This document shows, piece after piece, positions 1 through 5,651 of a stretch of 7,435 nucleotides of DNA (its first letter is position 1; the number at the start of each line of letters is the position of its first letter). The notes beneath the pieces were generated by a model. That model was not told the DNA's origin and did not search any database. It worked only from the letters and a program-made list of their open reading frames with translations. Source of the DNA: Actinomycetota bacterium. Lineage in GTDB: Bacteria; Actinomycetota; Acidimicrobiia; IMCC26256; PALSA-610. The stretch covers positions 1 to 7,435 of the forward strand of contig JAUZEI010000445.1 of assembly GCA_030839105.1 (NCBI GenBank). The letters run 5' to 3'. The position numbers were made by a program, and so were the translations under genes.

Positions 1-2
1 AA

Positions 3-152
3 GGCGCGGATGCACTCGGGGCGCGCATGCAGCCCTACGTCGACGCCGGCGCCACCTGGATCATCATCGGGCCGGTCGACTCGGCAAACCCCGCGAACGC
101 GGCGGTCGTCGGCGGGATGCGCGCCCGACTGAATGTCGCGCGAACGGCTTAG
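3..152 (+). CDS. C-terminal end of a probable LLM-class flavin-dependent oxidoreductase (partial)
   Basis: The reading frame is open from base 3 and ends with TAG at 150-152, giving about 49 residues; the start lies left of the window. The tail reads MQPYVDAGATWIIIGP, then VDSANPANAA, then a short Arg-rich helix. A segment of the form 'DAGATWxIxGPVDS' close to the C-terminus resembles the last strand and helix of the TIM barrel in luciferase-like (LLM) flavin- or F420-dependent oxidoreductases. With so little sequence the family is a recollected pattern and the substrate cannot be inferred. The stop overlaps the stop of the convergent tetR gene by four bases (149-152), leaving no room for a separate terminator between them. 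Confidence 0.5.
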   Translation, partial: GADALGARMQPYVDAGATWIIIGPVDSANPANAAVVGGMRARLNVARTA

Positions 153-727
153 CCGAGTAAGAGCTGCGCCGCCGACGCGAGGTTGTCGCCCATCGACGAG
201 GAGGACGGGTTCAGGCCGCTACTCCAGTACGTGAGCTCGGCGAACCAGACCGATCCCAGCACGCGCACGATGCCGTCGAGATCGGCGAACGTGGTGCAGT
301 GCCCCTCGTCGACGACGTCGGCGATGATCGCGCGCAACGTCGTGTCGATCTCCAGCTTCAACGGAATCGCGGCTTCCTCCGCCGACGACATCGCGGCGAG
401 CATCGCCTTGGTGACGAGGGGCGAACGTTCCAACGAGCGCGACGCGCGCCGCAGCACGTCGGACACGCGTGCCGACGGCGTGTCGCCATTCGGCGGCCGC
501 AGTACCAACCGCTCACGCAATGTCGCTGCCTGTTGGGCCATCGCGGCAAGCAGCAGTTGGTCCTTCGACGCGTAGTGGCGGTAGAGCGTTCCGAGCGCCA
601 CCTCGGCGCGAGCTGCGACGTCGCGCATCTGCACCGCCTCGTAGCCGCCCTCCGCGGCCAACGCGGTGGCGGCCGCGATCAGGCGAACCTTTCGAGCGGC
701 GGTTTCGGCGGCACGGGTTCCGGTCAT
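149..727 (-). CDS. TetR-family transcriptional regulator, KstR-like
   Basis: A 192-aa one-component repressor. Residues 12-60 form the TetR DNA-binding domain, with the helix-turn-helix over GGYEAVQMRDVAARAEVALG and the following TLYRHYASKDQLL. This closely resembles my recollection of mycobacterial KstR (GGYEAVQMRAVADRADVAVG, TLYRYFPSK). The ligand-binding half also matches: RSLERSPLVTKAM at 98-110 parallels KstR's RAMQRNPLLTEAM. KstR represses cholesterol and lipid catabolism genes and is released by steroid acyl-CoA thioesters. The ATG at 725-727 has a GAGGGAG Shine-Dalgarno six bases upstream; the open frame continues upstream but that part is antisense shadow. A KstR-type palindrome at 808-821 lies about 80 bp upstream, so autoregulation is likely. 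The gene is divergent from the flavoenzyme gene. TetR identity is sure; the KstR subgroup is likely; the ligand is inferred. Confidence 0.93.
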   Translation of the reverse strand: MTGTRAAETAARKVRLIAAATALAAEGGYEAVQMRDVAARAEVALGTLYRHYASKDQLLLAAMAQQAATLRERLVLRPPNGDTPSARVSDVLRRASRSLERSPLVTKAMLAAMSSAEEAAIPLKLEIDTTLRAIIADVVDEGHCTTFADLDGIVRVLGSVWFAELTYWSSGLNPSSSSMGDNLASAAQLLLG

Positions 728-733
728 CGAGAA

Positions 734-740
734 CTCCCTC
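734..740 (-). promoter_or_regulatory. Ribosome binding site of tetR
   Basis: The minus strand reads GAGGGAG, then six bases, then the ATG at 727. It fixes the tetR start inside a much longer open frame. Confidence 0.75.
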
Positions 741-807
741 GCACGGGTGCAGCACGAGCGCCCCCGCGGCACCCCGCCAATACCCGGGCCGGACCGTAGC
801 GCGAACC

Positions 808-821
808 TAGAACGTGTTGCA
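808..821. promoter_or_regulatory. KstR-type operator 1 (tetR / flavoenzyme intergenic)
   Basis: TAGAACGTGTTGCA fits the published KstR consensus TnnAACnnGTTnnA at every fixed position. The dyad extends to 806-823 (CCTAGAACGTGTTGCAGG), with two mismatches between the half-sites. It lies in the divergent gap, overlapping the putative -35 of the flavoenzyme promoter and near that of tetR, so a bound dimer could repress both. Binding by the adjacent KstR-like protein is inference. Confidence 0.8.
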
Positions 822-846
822 GGTGTGACGTATGGGTTCCTACCAT
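817..846 (+). promoter_or_regulatory. Putative promoter of the flavoenzyme gene, probably leaderless
   Basis: A -35-like TTGCAG (817-822) is followed by 18 bases and a -10-like TACCAT (841-846, actinobacterial TAnnnT form). The ATG at 854 lies seven bases after the -10, where transcription would begin. The only purine run, GGAG at 848-851, is two bases from the ATG, too close for a normal Shine-Dalgarno. Together these suggest a leaderless mRNA. The -35 sits inside operator 1. Confidence 0.45.
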
Positions 847-853
847 CGGAGCA

Positions 854-1963
854 ATGCGCACTCAGCTCGCCCGGGACCTCGGATTGGAATTCCCGATCTT
901 CGCCTTCAGCCACTGTCGGGACGTCGTCGCCGCAGTCAGCCGGGCGGGCGGGATGGGCGTCCTCGGTGCGCTCTACTTCACGCCCGAGGAACTCGAGATC
1001 GAGCTGAAGTGGATCGACGAGCACGTCGACGGCAAGCCCTATGGGGTCGATCTCGTGATGCCGGCGAAGGTCGAGCTGCCGGAAGGCGTCAACGCCGACG
1101 AGCTCGAGAGCCAGCTCGAGAACATGATCAGCATCGAGCACCGAGATTGGGTCGAGAAGGTGCTCGCCGAGCACGGCGTGCCGCCGCTTCCCGAGGCAAC
1201 CGCGGGCGGCCACCATCTGCTCGGTTGGACCGACGCAACCGCACGTCCGCAGATCGACATCGCGTTCCAGCACTCGCCCGCGCTGCTCGTCAACGCGCTC
1301 GGTCCGCCGCCGAAGGACATCGTCGACGCGTCGCACGAGCGCGGGATCAAGGTTGCCGCGCTCGCGAGCAGTCCGCGCCACGCGCAGAAGCACGTCGACA
1401 TCGGTGTCGACATCGTCGTCGCCCAGGGCACCGAAGCCGGGGGTCACACGGGCGAGATCAGTTCCGTGGTGTTGTGGCCGCAGGTGATCGAGGCGATCGC
1501 GCCGACGCCGGTTCTCGCGGCGGGCGGTATCGCGCAGGGTTCGCAGATCGCGGGGGCGCTCGCGATGGGCGCGCAAGGCGTATGGACCGGATCGATCTGG
1601 CTGACCGTCGCCGAGAGCGACATGACCCCGCTCGTCATCGAGAAGTTGCTCGCCGCCGACTCCACCCAGACGGTTCGCTCGCGTGCGCTGTCGGGCAAGC
1701 CGGCGCGCCAATTGCGGACGGAATGGACCGACGCCTGGGACCGCCCCGACTGCCCCGGCTATCTCCCGATGCCGCTGCAGTACATGCTCGTCGCCGACGT
1801 GATGGCCCGCGTCGACCGTGCCCAGAACCGAGAGCTCACCGGCATGCCCGTAGGCCAGGTCGTCGGCATGATGGACCGCGTCCGCTCGTCGCGCGACGTC
1901 ATTCGCCGCCTCGTGGAGGAGTACGTAGAGGCCGTCGACCGCCTCGAAGCCCTCAACACCTGA
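854..1963 (+). CDS. Nitronate monooxygenase-family (NPD-like) FMN-dependent oxidoreductase
   Basis: A 369-aa cytosolic TIM-barrel flavoprotein of the nitronate monooxygenase / 2-nitropropane dioxygenase family. The N-terminus (FPIFAFSHCRDVVAAVSRAG, then GMGVLGA) is the usual first strand and substrate loop. QGTEAGGHTG at 191-200 is the family signature, with His198 at the catalytic-base position, and AAGGIA at 222-227 is the FMN-phosphate loop. A C-terminal extension of about 100 residues is typical of actinobacterial members. Many such proteins are not nitronate oxidisers; some, such as IpdC of steroid ring degradation, act in lipid catabolism, and the KstR-type operator in this promoter favours such a role here. 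That assignment is inference. The start is ATG 854, with a probable leaderless promoter. The gene ends four bases before the left bipartite repeat. Confidence 0.9.
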   Translation: MRTQLARDLGLEFPIFAFSHCRDVVAAVSRAGGMGVLGALYFTPEELEIELKWIDEHVDGKPYGVDLVMPAKVELPEGVNADELESQLENMISIEHRDWVEKVLAEHGVPPLPEATAGGHHLLGWTDATARPQIDIAFQHSPALLVNALGPPPKDIVDASHERGIKVAALASSPRHAQKHVDIGVDIVVAQGTEAGGHTGEISSVVLWPQVIEAIAPTPVLAAGGIAQGSQIAGALAMGAQGVWTGSIWLTVAESDMTPLVIEKLLAADSTQTVRSRALSGKPARQLRTEWTDAWDRPDCPGYLPMPLQYMLVADVMARVDRAQNRELTGMPVGQVVGMMDRVRSSRDVIRRLVEEYVEAVDRLEALNT

Positions 1964-1965
1964 CC

Positions 1966-1989
1966 AAAACCCTGCCAACAGTGGGCAGG
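1966..1989 (-). terminator. Possible terminator hairpin after the AbiEi-like gene
   Basis: CCTGCC (1971-1976) pairs with GGCAGG (1984-1989) around a 7-base loop. Read on the minus strand, the hairpin is followed by G and four T (1966-1969), a weak intrinsic-terminator form just after the AbiEi-like gene. The plus strand, serving the flavoenzyme gene, lacks a T run here. The stem is part of the left repeat. Confidence 0.35.
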
Positions 1990-2020
1990 AAAACAGGCGC
2001 TACGCGCCGATTTCCCTGCC
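1968..2020. repeat. Left bipartite repeat flanking the AbiEi/Vsr-like gene
   Basis: A 53-bp element: a 24-bp outer block (1968-1991, containing CCCTGCCAACAGTGGGCAGG), a 19-bp core (1992-2010) and a 10-bp inner block TTTCCCTGCC (2011-2020). Both blocks recur perfectly, in inverted orientation and with the same 19-bp spacing, at 2966-3018. GGCAGG at 1984-1989 can pair either with CCTGCC upstream (1971-1976) or with CCTGCC downstream (2015-2020); the core holds its own small stem, GGCGC-TAC-GCGCC (1996-2008). The inner block lies within the last codons of the AbiEi-like gene, whose stop is at 2000-2002. Confidence 0.85.
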
Positions 2021-2956
2021 CACGCGACGTTGGTGGAGGGCGGCGGTTGTGCGCTCGACGATCTCGCGGTCCGACGATCGCTGCGTGAATACCAACGGCA
2101 ACCAACCCGCCGCCGACAGCGCGGTCAGACGCTCGTTGTCGTCCATCACGGCGTTGGCTCCGGTGTGGAACGGCAGGCCGTAGTACTCGGCGAAAACCAT
2201 GTGCTCGGGCCATGCGAAATCGGGCCGGTACGTCGTCGATCCGATCTTTACTCGCTGCTGCTGGACCGGCATGGGCAGACGAGCACGACGAAACACGTCG
2301 AGTACGTGCAGCTCCGACCGGCTTCCACCGGGCTCGAAGCCGATCCCACGCGTCACGAGCAGAGAACGCACCACGGACATGTGCCGACCCGGACCGGATT
2401 CCATGCGCTCCGAGCAGTCCTTCAGACGCTGCAACGACGCGACGCCGCGTCGCAGACCATCGTCGAGAACCCGTCCCAGTTGGTGTTCGCTGAGGAGCGT
2501 CGTGCAATCGGAAAGCGTTCGTTCGAACGAGGTGGTGTCGATGCCGTGCCGACTCGTGATGTCGTTTGCGCAAATCGTACGGGAGCGGTGTAGCGCGACG
2601 CCCGGTATCTCCACGTAACACTCGCGTCCGACAGTGATCTCGTACCGGTCTTCGGGCCTCGGTTCAAAGTTCCAAACGCGTGCCGCAGCGGAGTGAGAAG
2701 CGGCTGACCCCGGGACAGACAGCACGGCCGCGAGCAGGCCTCGCTCCCATGTCTCCGGTGCGCCGACCAGGCTGTACACACGGGGCCGTGCCCGGCGGAG
2801 AACCTTGCGGCGCACGAGTCGTCTCGTGCGGTTGTCGTTCAGCTCACCGTCACGAAGTTGATCAAGAGTGATGAGTCCCCGCTGCGCGGCGAGGACGGAT
2901 TCGAAACGTGAAAGGTCGGCATCCACCTTTCGAACCGTACGTTCGCCGTGAGACAC
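2000..2956 (-). CDS. AbiEi-type winged-helix protein with C-terminal Vsr-like (DUF559-type) nuclease domain
   Basis: A 318-aa protein. Residues 15-65 (SRFESVLAAQRGLITLDQL, then RRLVRRKVLRRARPRVYSL) match the winged-helix of AbiEi-type antitoxins. The middle (85-175) is the AbiEi-like linker domain with ASHSAAARVWNF. The C-terminal part (195-300) resembles the Vsr/DUF559 endonuclease fold: Glu215, PDFAWP with Asp246, AEYYG with Glu257, and His264. Where relatives usually have E-x-D-G, this has E-Y-Y-G, so one acidic residue may be missing. No AbiEii nucleotidyltransferase toxin is adjacent, so it is not a complete type IV toxin-antitoxin pair. The GTG at 2954-2956 directly follows an in-frame TAG and has no Shine-Dalgarno; GTG at 2924-2926, giving MDADLSRF, is an equally credible start. 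It is flanked by inverted bipartite repeats. Its function is unknown; self-mobilisation or defence are speculative. Confidence 0.82.
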   Translation of the reverse strand: MSHGERTVRKVDADLSRFESVLAAQRGLITLDQLRDGELNDNRTRRLVRRKVLRRARPRVYSLVGAPETWERGLLAAVLSVPGSAASHSAAARVWNFEPRPEDRYEITVGRECYVEIPGVALHRSRTICANDITSRHGIDTTSFERTLSDCTTLLSEHQLGRVLDDGLRRGVASLQRLKDCSERMESGPGRHMSVVRSLLVTRGIGFEPGGSRSELHVLDVFRRARLPMPVQQQRVKIGSTTYRPDFAWPEHMVFAEYYGLPFHTGANAVMDDNERLTALSAAGWLPLVFTQRSSDREIVERTTAALHQRRVGREIGA

Positions 2957-2965
2957 CTAACTGTT

Positions 2966-3018
2966 GGCAGGGAAACGTGCGGGAGGCGTCGGAATTCCTG
3001 CCCACTGTTGGCAGGGTT
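2966..3018. repeat. Right bipartite repeat flanking the AbiEi/Vsr-like gene
   Basis: The inverted partner of the 1968-2020 element. The inner block GGCAGGGAAA is at 2966-2975, the core at 2976-2994 (19 bp, different sequence from the left core), and the 24-bp outer block at 2995-3018. The 13-mer ACTGTTGGCAGGG occurs twice here in direct orientation (2960-2972 and 3004-3016) and once as its complement on the left (1970-1982). The last two bases lie in the TAA of the hydrolase gene (3017-3019), so the element also serves as that gene's 3' hairpin. Confidence 0.85.
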
Positions 3019-3889
3019 AGAGGGCGGCGGTTACCGCTTGGGCGAAGCGGGTGGGGGACTCGAGCATGGGGTAATGGCCGACGCCGTCGAGGACGGTGAG
3101 CGACGCGTCGGGACGGGCGCGCTTCAGCTCGTCCGTCATCGGGAGCACGGCGATCGGGTCATCGGCGCCCCACACGACCGCGAGCGGCGACGGATGCGTC
3201 TCGATCGCGCCGGTGAATCGTCGTTCCTCGGCGCGGCGGTCCTCGATGTAGCGGATCGTCCGTGCCAACAGCCGATTCCCACCGGCACGCTCGGCGAAGA
3301 GCCATTGCGCCTCGAGCTCGCCGGGATCGACGGTGCTCTTCGGCGAGAACGTCCCGGCGAGCCCGGCCTTGAACCCGTCGGCGACGACGAAATCCATGGG
3401 TGCGTCGTCGAGCGACAACAACAGCTGTTGACCATTTGTGAGGTGCGCCATGTCGATGTAGATGCTGCCGTTGGTGAGCACGCGCCGGGTGACTTCGAAG
3501 CCGAGCGTTCCTTCGAGGCTGCGCGCGAGCACTTCGCCGCCGACGGTGTCGCCCATGTCGTGCGTGAGCAATGCGACGGAGGTGAGTCCGAGTTCACGCG
3601 CGACGCCCTCGACGACGTCGGCCTGCAATCGCATGCTGTAGCGCACGTCGGGCTTGTCCGAGAGCCCGAACCCGAGGAAGTCGACGGCGATCACCCGCCG
3701 TCGGGCCCGCAGCGCGTCGAGTACGAGGTGCCAGTCGAACGAACAGGACGGAAAGCCGTGCAGGACGAGGAGCGGGTCGAGGCCCTCGTCGTCGGCGGCG
3801 GGTACGTCGAGCACCCAGACCGATCGCCCGTCGAGGTGCAGGTGCCGGCCCGCGCCTTCCCACTCCCGTACGTCGTCGGCCGCGCTCAC
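3017..3889 (-). CDS. Alpha/beta-fold hydrolase with Asp nucleophile (haloalkane dehalogenase / MEST-like)
   Basis: A 290-aa single-domain cytosolic hydrolase with no signal peptide or membrane helix. HGFPSCSFDWH (44-54) is the oxyanion loop, DFLGFGLSDKP (70-80) the conserved strand-turn, and LLTHDMGDTVGGE (107-119) the nucleophile elbow with Asp111 in place of Ser. GADDPIA (241-247) carries the acid and GVGHYP (269-274) the catalytic His272. An H-D-x-G-D elbow and a cap beginning LTNGSIY (138-144) recall MEST-like and haloalkane-dehalogenase-like proteins. The Trp usual after Asp in dehalogenases is Met here, so dehalogenation is doubtful; an epoxide or ester substrate is possible. The start is GTG 3887-3889 with only a weak Shine-Dalgarno, 18 bp after the zinc-ribbon gene. 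It is the last gene of the minus-strand operon, and its stop touches the right bipartite repeat. Confidence 0.88.
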   Translation of the reverse strand: MSAADDVREWEGAGRHLHLDGRSVWVLDVPAADDEGLDPLLVLHGFPSCSFDWHLVLDALRARRRVIAVDFLGFGLSDKPDVRYSMRLQADVVEGVARELGLTSVALLTHDMGDTVGGEVLARSLEGTLGFEVTRRVLTNGSIYIDMAHLTNGQQLLLSLDDAPMDFVVADGFKAGLAGTFSPKSTVDPGELEAQWLFAERAGGNRLLARTIRYIEDRRAEERRFTGAIETHPSPLAVVWGADDPIAVLPMTDELKRARPDASLTVLDGVGHYPMLESPTRFAQAVTAAL

Positions 3890-3907
3890 GGCGGCGACGC
3901 TATCCGT

Positions 3908-4699
3908 TCAACCGATTGCGTCGGGGAGGTCGGAGGCGGCGCCCCCCGGCTCGCTCGACCAGCCCTGCACCGGCGCGTCGACGGCCCGGCACGACGACTC
4001 CCGACCCATCGTCACGTATCGCGGGGTCGTGCCCGTCGACCACTGCCCGAACGCGCAGATGTCGTGGTTCGACGCCGCGACCGCAATCGTCACGGCACCG
4101 CCGCGCGGCGCGACAGACACGGTGTGTGCGTCGGTCGATGACGCATCGCCCATGACCCACTGGTAGCCGGGCTGTGCGGCCGCCAACTGCGCGATGTCGC
4201 CACCACCGATCTGCTCCGCCGTCTGCAGGGCCGTGCGGCGCGTCGATTCCGCCTGGATGCGCACGACGGTGTCGAGGCCGGACGGCAGTCCCTCGGACGC
4301 GGGACGTGGTGGTAACACGACGGGGGTCTGTGTCTGTGCGGTCGACCCGGGCTTGAACGTCAGCCACGCGGTCGCGATCGCGGCCACGAAGAAGAAGAAC
4401 ATGGCGGCGAGGACGATCCATTTTCCGGCGTCGCCACCGACGTTGCTCCGGCCGGCGCCGGAACGCCGCGTCGGCGCGGTTGACAATTGCGGAAGTTGCA
4501 GTACTGGTTGCAGCACCGCGGGTGCGAAGAACTGCTCGTGCACCGAGGACACGCCGTTCGTCACACTCGAGGTTGCCCCCGCCGCCGCAGCAACCTCGGA
4601 TGTCATCGGCGCAGGCGGCGCCATCAGCAGCGTCCCGCAACCGCGACAGGTCGGCCAGAGCGGTCGCACTTCCGTGTTGCATCCCGGGCACGTGCTCAT
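3908..4699 (-). CDS. Zinc-ribbon, single-TM protein with pilin-like ectodomain (paralog 2)
   Basis: A 263-aa hypothetical protein. It opens with a C4 zinc ribbon (Cys4, Cys7, Cys18, Cys21), followed by a low-complexity Ala/Pro/Ser linker (22-92). One hydrophobic helix follows (about 94-114, WIVLAAMFFFFVAAIATAWL), then a region of about 145 residues. That region has an Ala-rich helix (150-175) and strands around GYQWVMG, HTVSVAP and VTIAVAAS, then Cys215 and Cys237, which could form a disulphide. The helix-then-strands order resembles the globular head of actinobacterial type IV pilins, but there is no prepilin peptidase site. The closing motif CRAxxAPxxGW is shared with the upstream paralog. 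ATG 4697-4699 has GGAGG five bases upstream and overlaps the preceding TGA (ATGA), so translation is probably coupled. Function unknown; the ribbon would be cytoplasmic and the head outside. Confidence 0.78.
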   Translation of the reverse strand: MSTCPGCNTEVRPLWPTCRGCGTLLMAPPAPMTSEVAAAAGATSSVTNGVSSVHEQFFAPAVLQPVLQLPQLSTAPTRRSGAGRSNVGGDAGKWIVLAAMFFFFVAAIATAWLTFKPGSTAQTQTPVVLPPRPASEGLPSGLDTVVRIQAESTRRTALQTAEQIGGGDIAQLAAAQPGYQWVMGDASSTDAHTVSVAPRGGAVTIAVAASNHDICAFGQWSTGTTPRYVTMGRESSCRAVDAPVQGWSSEPGGAASDLPDAIG

Positions 4700-5598
4700 G
4701 ACGACCTCCATCCCCGGGCGGGCGCCGCGATCGCCCGGCAGCTCGCGGTCGCCACGATCGCGAACCGCGTGCCGGACGCGCTGTCGCGTGCGAACGCACA
4801 GCGACCGGCGTCGACCGCGGTTGCGAGCGTCAACGTCGCCGAACCGGCGACGCGCATCGAGACTTCGCCGACGCGCGCCGACGTGGATCCCGCGACCACC
4901 GGCACGTCGTACGAGCGCGCGCTGAGCATCGACGGCGTGATGTTCGCGTACGAATGCCGCGCCGCGAGCAGCGAGCGTCCTCCGCCGAGCGCCGTCCGTA
5001 ACAACGCCTTGGCCCGCGCGTCGGCGGGAGTGCCCGCGACGGGCGCGGTCGAAGGCGAGGAGCCCGCGAACAACACCGGGCGAACCGCGAGCACGCTCAT
5101 CGTCAAGGCGACACCGATGACTGTGAGCACGACGAGGCGATGCCAGTGTTTGCGCGCGAACCGCAGGACGGCGCGTGCGGTGACGCGCCGGCGTGCGTTA
5201 CCCGTCCCGACCGGCCGCGCCGCGCGCGCGGTCGCCGACTGCGCGACCCGACATGCGCGCGTCGCCCGGGGCAGCAGGTGATCGGGGCGGGGCATCGCGC
5301 CCGGCATGAGCGTGTCCGGCGCCGAGGACAGCCGGGCCGCGGCCGCGATGGACGCGGACGGCGTGGAAACCCGCGGCGGCGCAGGCGCCGCAGTCGTGGC
5401 ATTCCCACCCCGCGCGCCGGCCGGCGCGGCCCGGCGTCGGCGCATCGTCGACGGGACGGTGAGCCGGCGGGTTTCGGGCTCGGAGTGCACGGGCGCGCCG
5501 CACCGGCGGCACCGAGACCACTCGGCCGGAACTGGATACCTGCAGGTCGGGCACTCCACGGCGCGCTCCGGGACGTCAGACTTCCCCGACCGGATCAT
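4696..5598 (-). CDS. Zinc-ribbon, single-TM protein with pilin-like ectodomain (paralog 1)
   Basis: Up to 300 aa, with the same plan as the next gene. There is a C4 zinc ribbon (Cys16, Cys19, Cys30, Cys33), a long basic Pro/Ala linker (40-150) and one membrane helix (about 154-175, RLVVLTVIGVALTMSVLAV). The ectodomain has a helix DARAKALLRTAL (193-204), then SYANITPSML, VGEVSMRV and ATLTLATA, as in pilin-type heads. Cys267 and Cys287 flank a 19-residue loop, and CRAIAAPARGW (287-297) matches the paralog's CRAVDAPVQGW. The linker is far more Arg-rich than in the paralog. Two starts are possible: ATG 5596-5598 has no Shine-Dalgarno, while GTG 5557-5559 has GGAG six bases upstream and places the ribbon at residue 3, as in the paralog. 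The GTG may be the true start. It lies 53 bp after the thioesterase gene. Function unknown. Confidence 0.75.
   Translation of the reverse strand: MIRSGKSDVPERAVECPTCRYPVPAEWSRCRRCGAPVHSEPETRRLTVPSTMRRRRAAPAGARGGNATTAAPAPPRVSTPSASIAAAARLSSAPDTLMPGAMPRPDHLLPRATRACRVAQSATARAARPVGTGNARRRVTARAVLRFARKHWHRLVVLTVIGVALTMSVLAVRPVLFAGSSPSTAPVAGTPADARAKALLRTALGGGRSLLAARHSYANITPSMLSARSYDVPVVAGSTSARVGEVSMRVAGSATLTLATAVDAGRCAFARDSASGTRFAIVATASCRAIAAPARGWRSS
4705..4709 (-). promoter_or_regulatory. Ribosome binding site choosing ATG 4699
   Basis: The minus strand reads GGAGG, then five bases, then ATG 4697-4699. The in-frame ATG at 4709-4711 overlaps this site and has none of its own, so the shorter protein is preferred. 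Confidence 0.7.
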
Positions 5599-5651
5599 CG
5601 GCGCCGGAACGCCCGATCTTCACTCCTGCGCCGGGATCCGCCCGACGAGCG

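Larger units (their letters stand above)
1968..3018 (-). mobile_element. Candidate insertion unit: AbiEi/Vsr-like gene bounded by inverted bipartite repeats
   Basis: The 1051-bp unit consists of one minus-strand gene and two inverted 53-bp elements, and almost nothing else. It fills the gap between convergent genes: the flavoenzyme stop is four bases to its left and the hydrolase stop codon overlaps its right edge. Two 60-base stretches inside it are 60-62% G+C, against 68% for one counted in the flavoenzyme gene, a modest hint of different origin. There is no transposase and no obvious target duplication, so mobility is inferred from architecture only. Confidence 0.4.

Noticed and set aside
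149..1978. A 609-codon minus-strand open frame running through tetR and across the flavoenzyme gene
   Set aside because: Only the last 192 residues, from the ATG at 727 with its Shine-Dalgarno, look like a protein. The rest is Arg/Asp/His-rich antisense of the flavoenzyme gene, common in GC-rich DNA.
832..2088. 418-codon plus-strand open frame overlapping the flavoenzyme gene
   Set aside because: Composition is almost all Arg, Ala, Gly and Asp with no recognisable motif; it is a frame-shifted shadow of the real gene at 854-1963.
2000..2956. A complete AbiE type IV toxin-antitoxin operon
   Set aside because: The AbiEi-like protein is followed by the repeat and then a convergent gene; no nucleotidyltransferase toxin is present.
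1968..3018. CRISPR or a conventional insertion sequence
   Set aside because: There are only two copies of the element, in inverted orientation around a gene, with no spacer series, no transposase and no visible target duplication.
2948..4141. 397-codon plus-strand open frame opposite the hydrolase gene
   Set aside because: The minus strand encodes a hydrolase with all its catalytic motifs in order; the plus frame has no family features.
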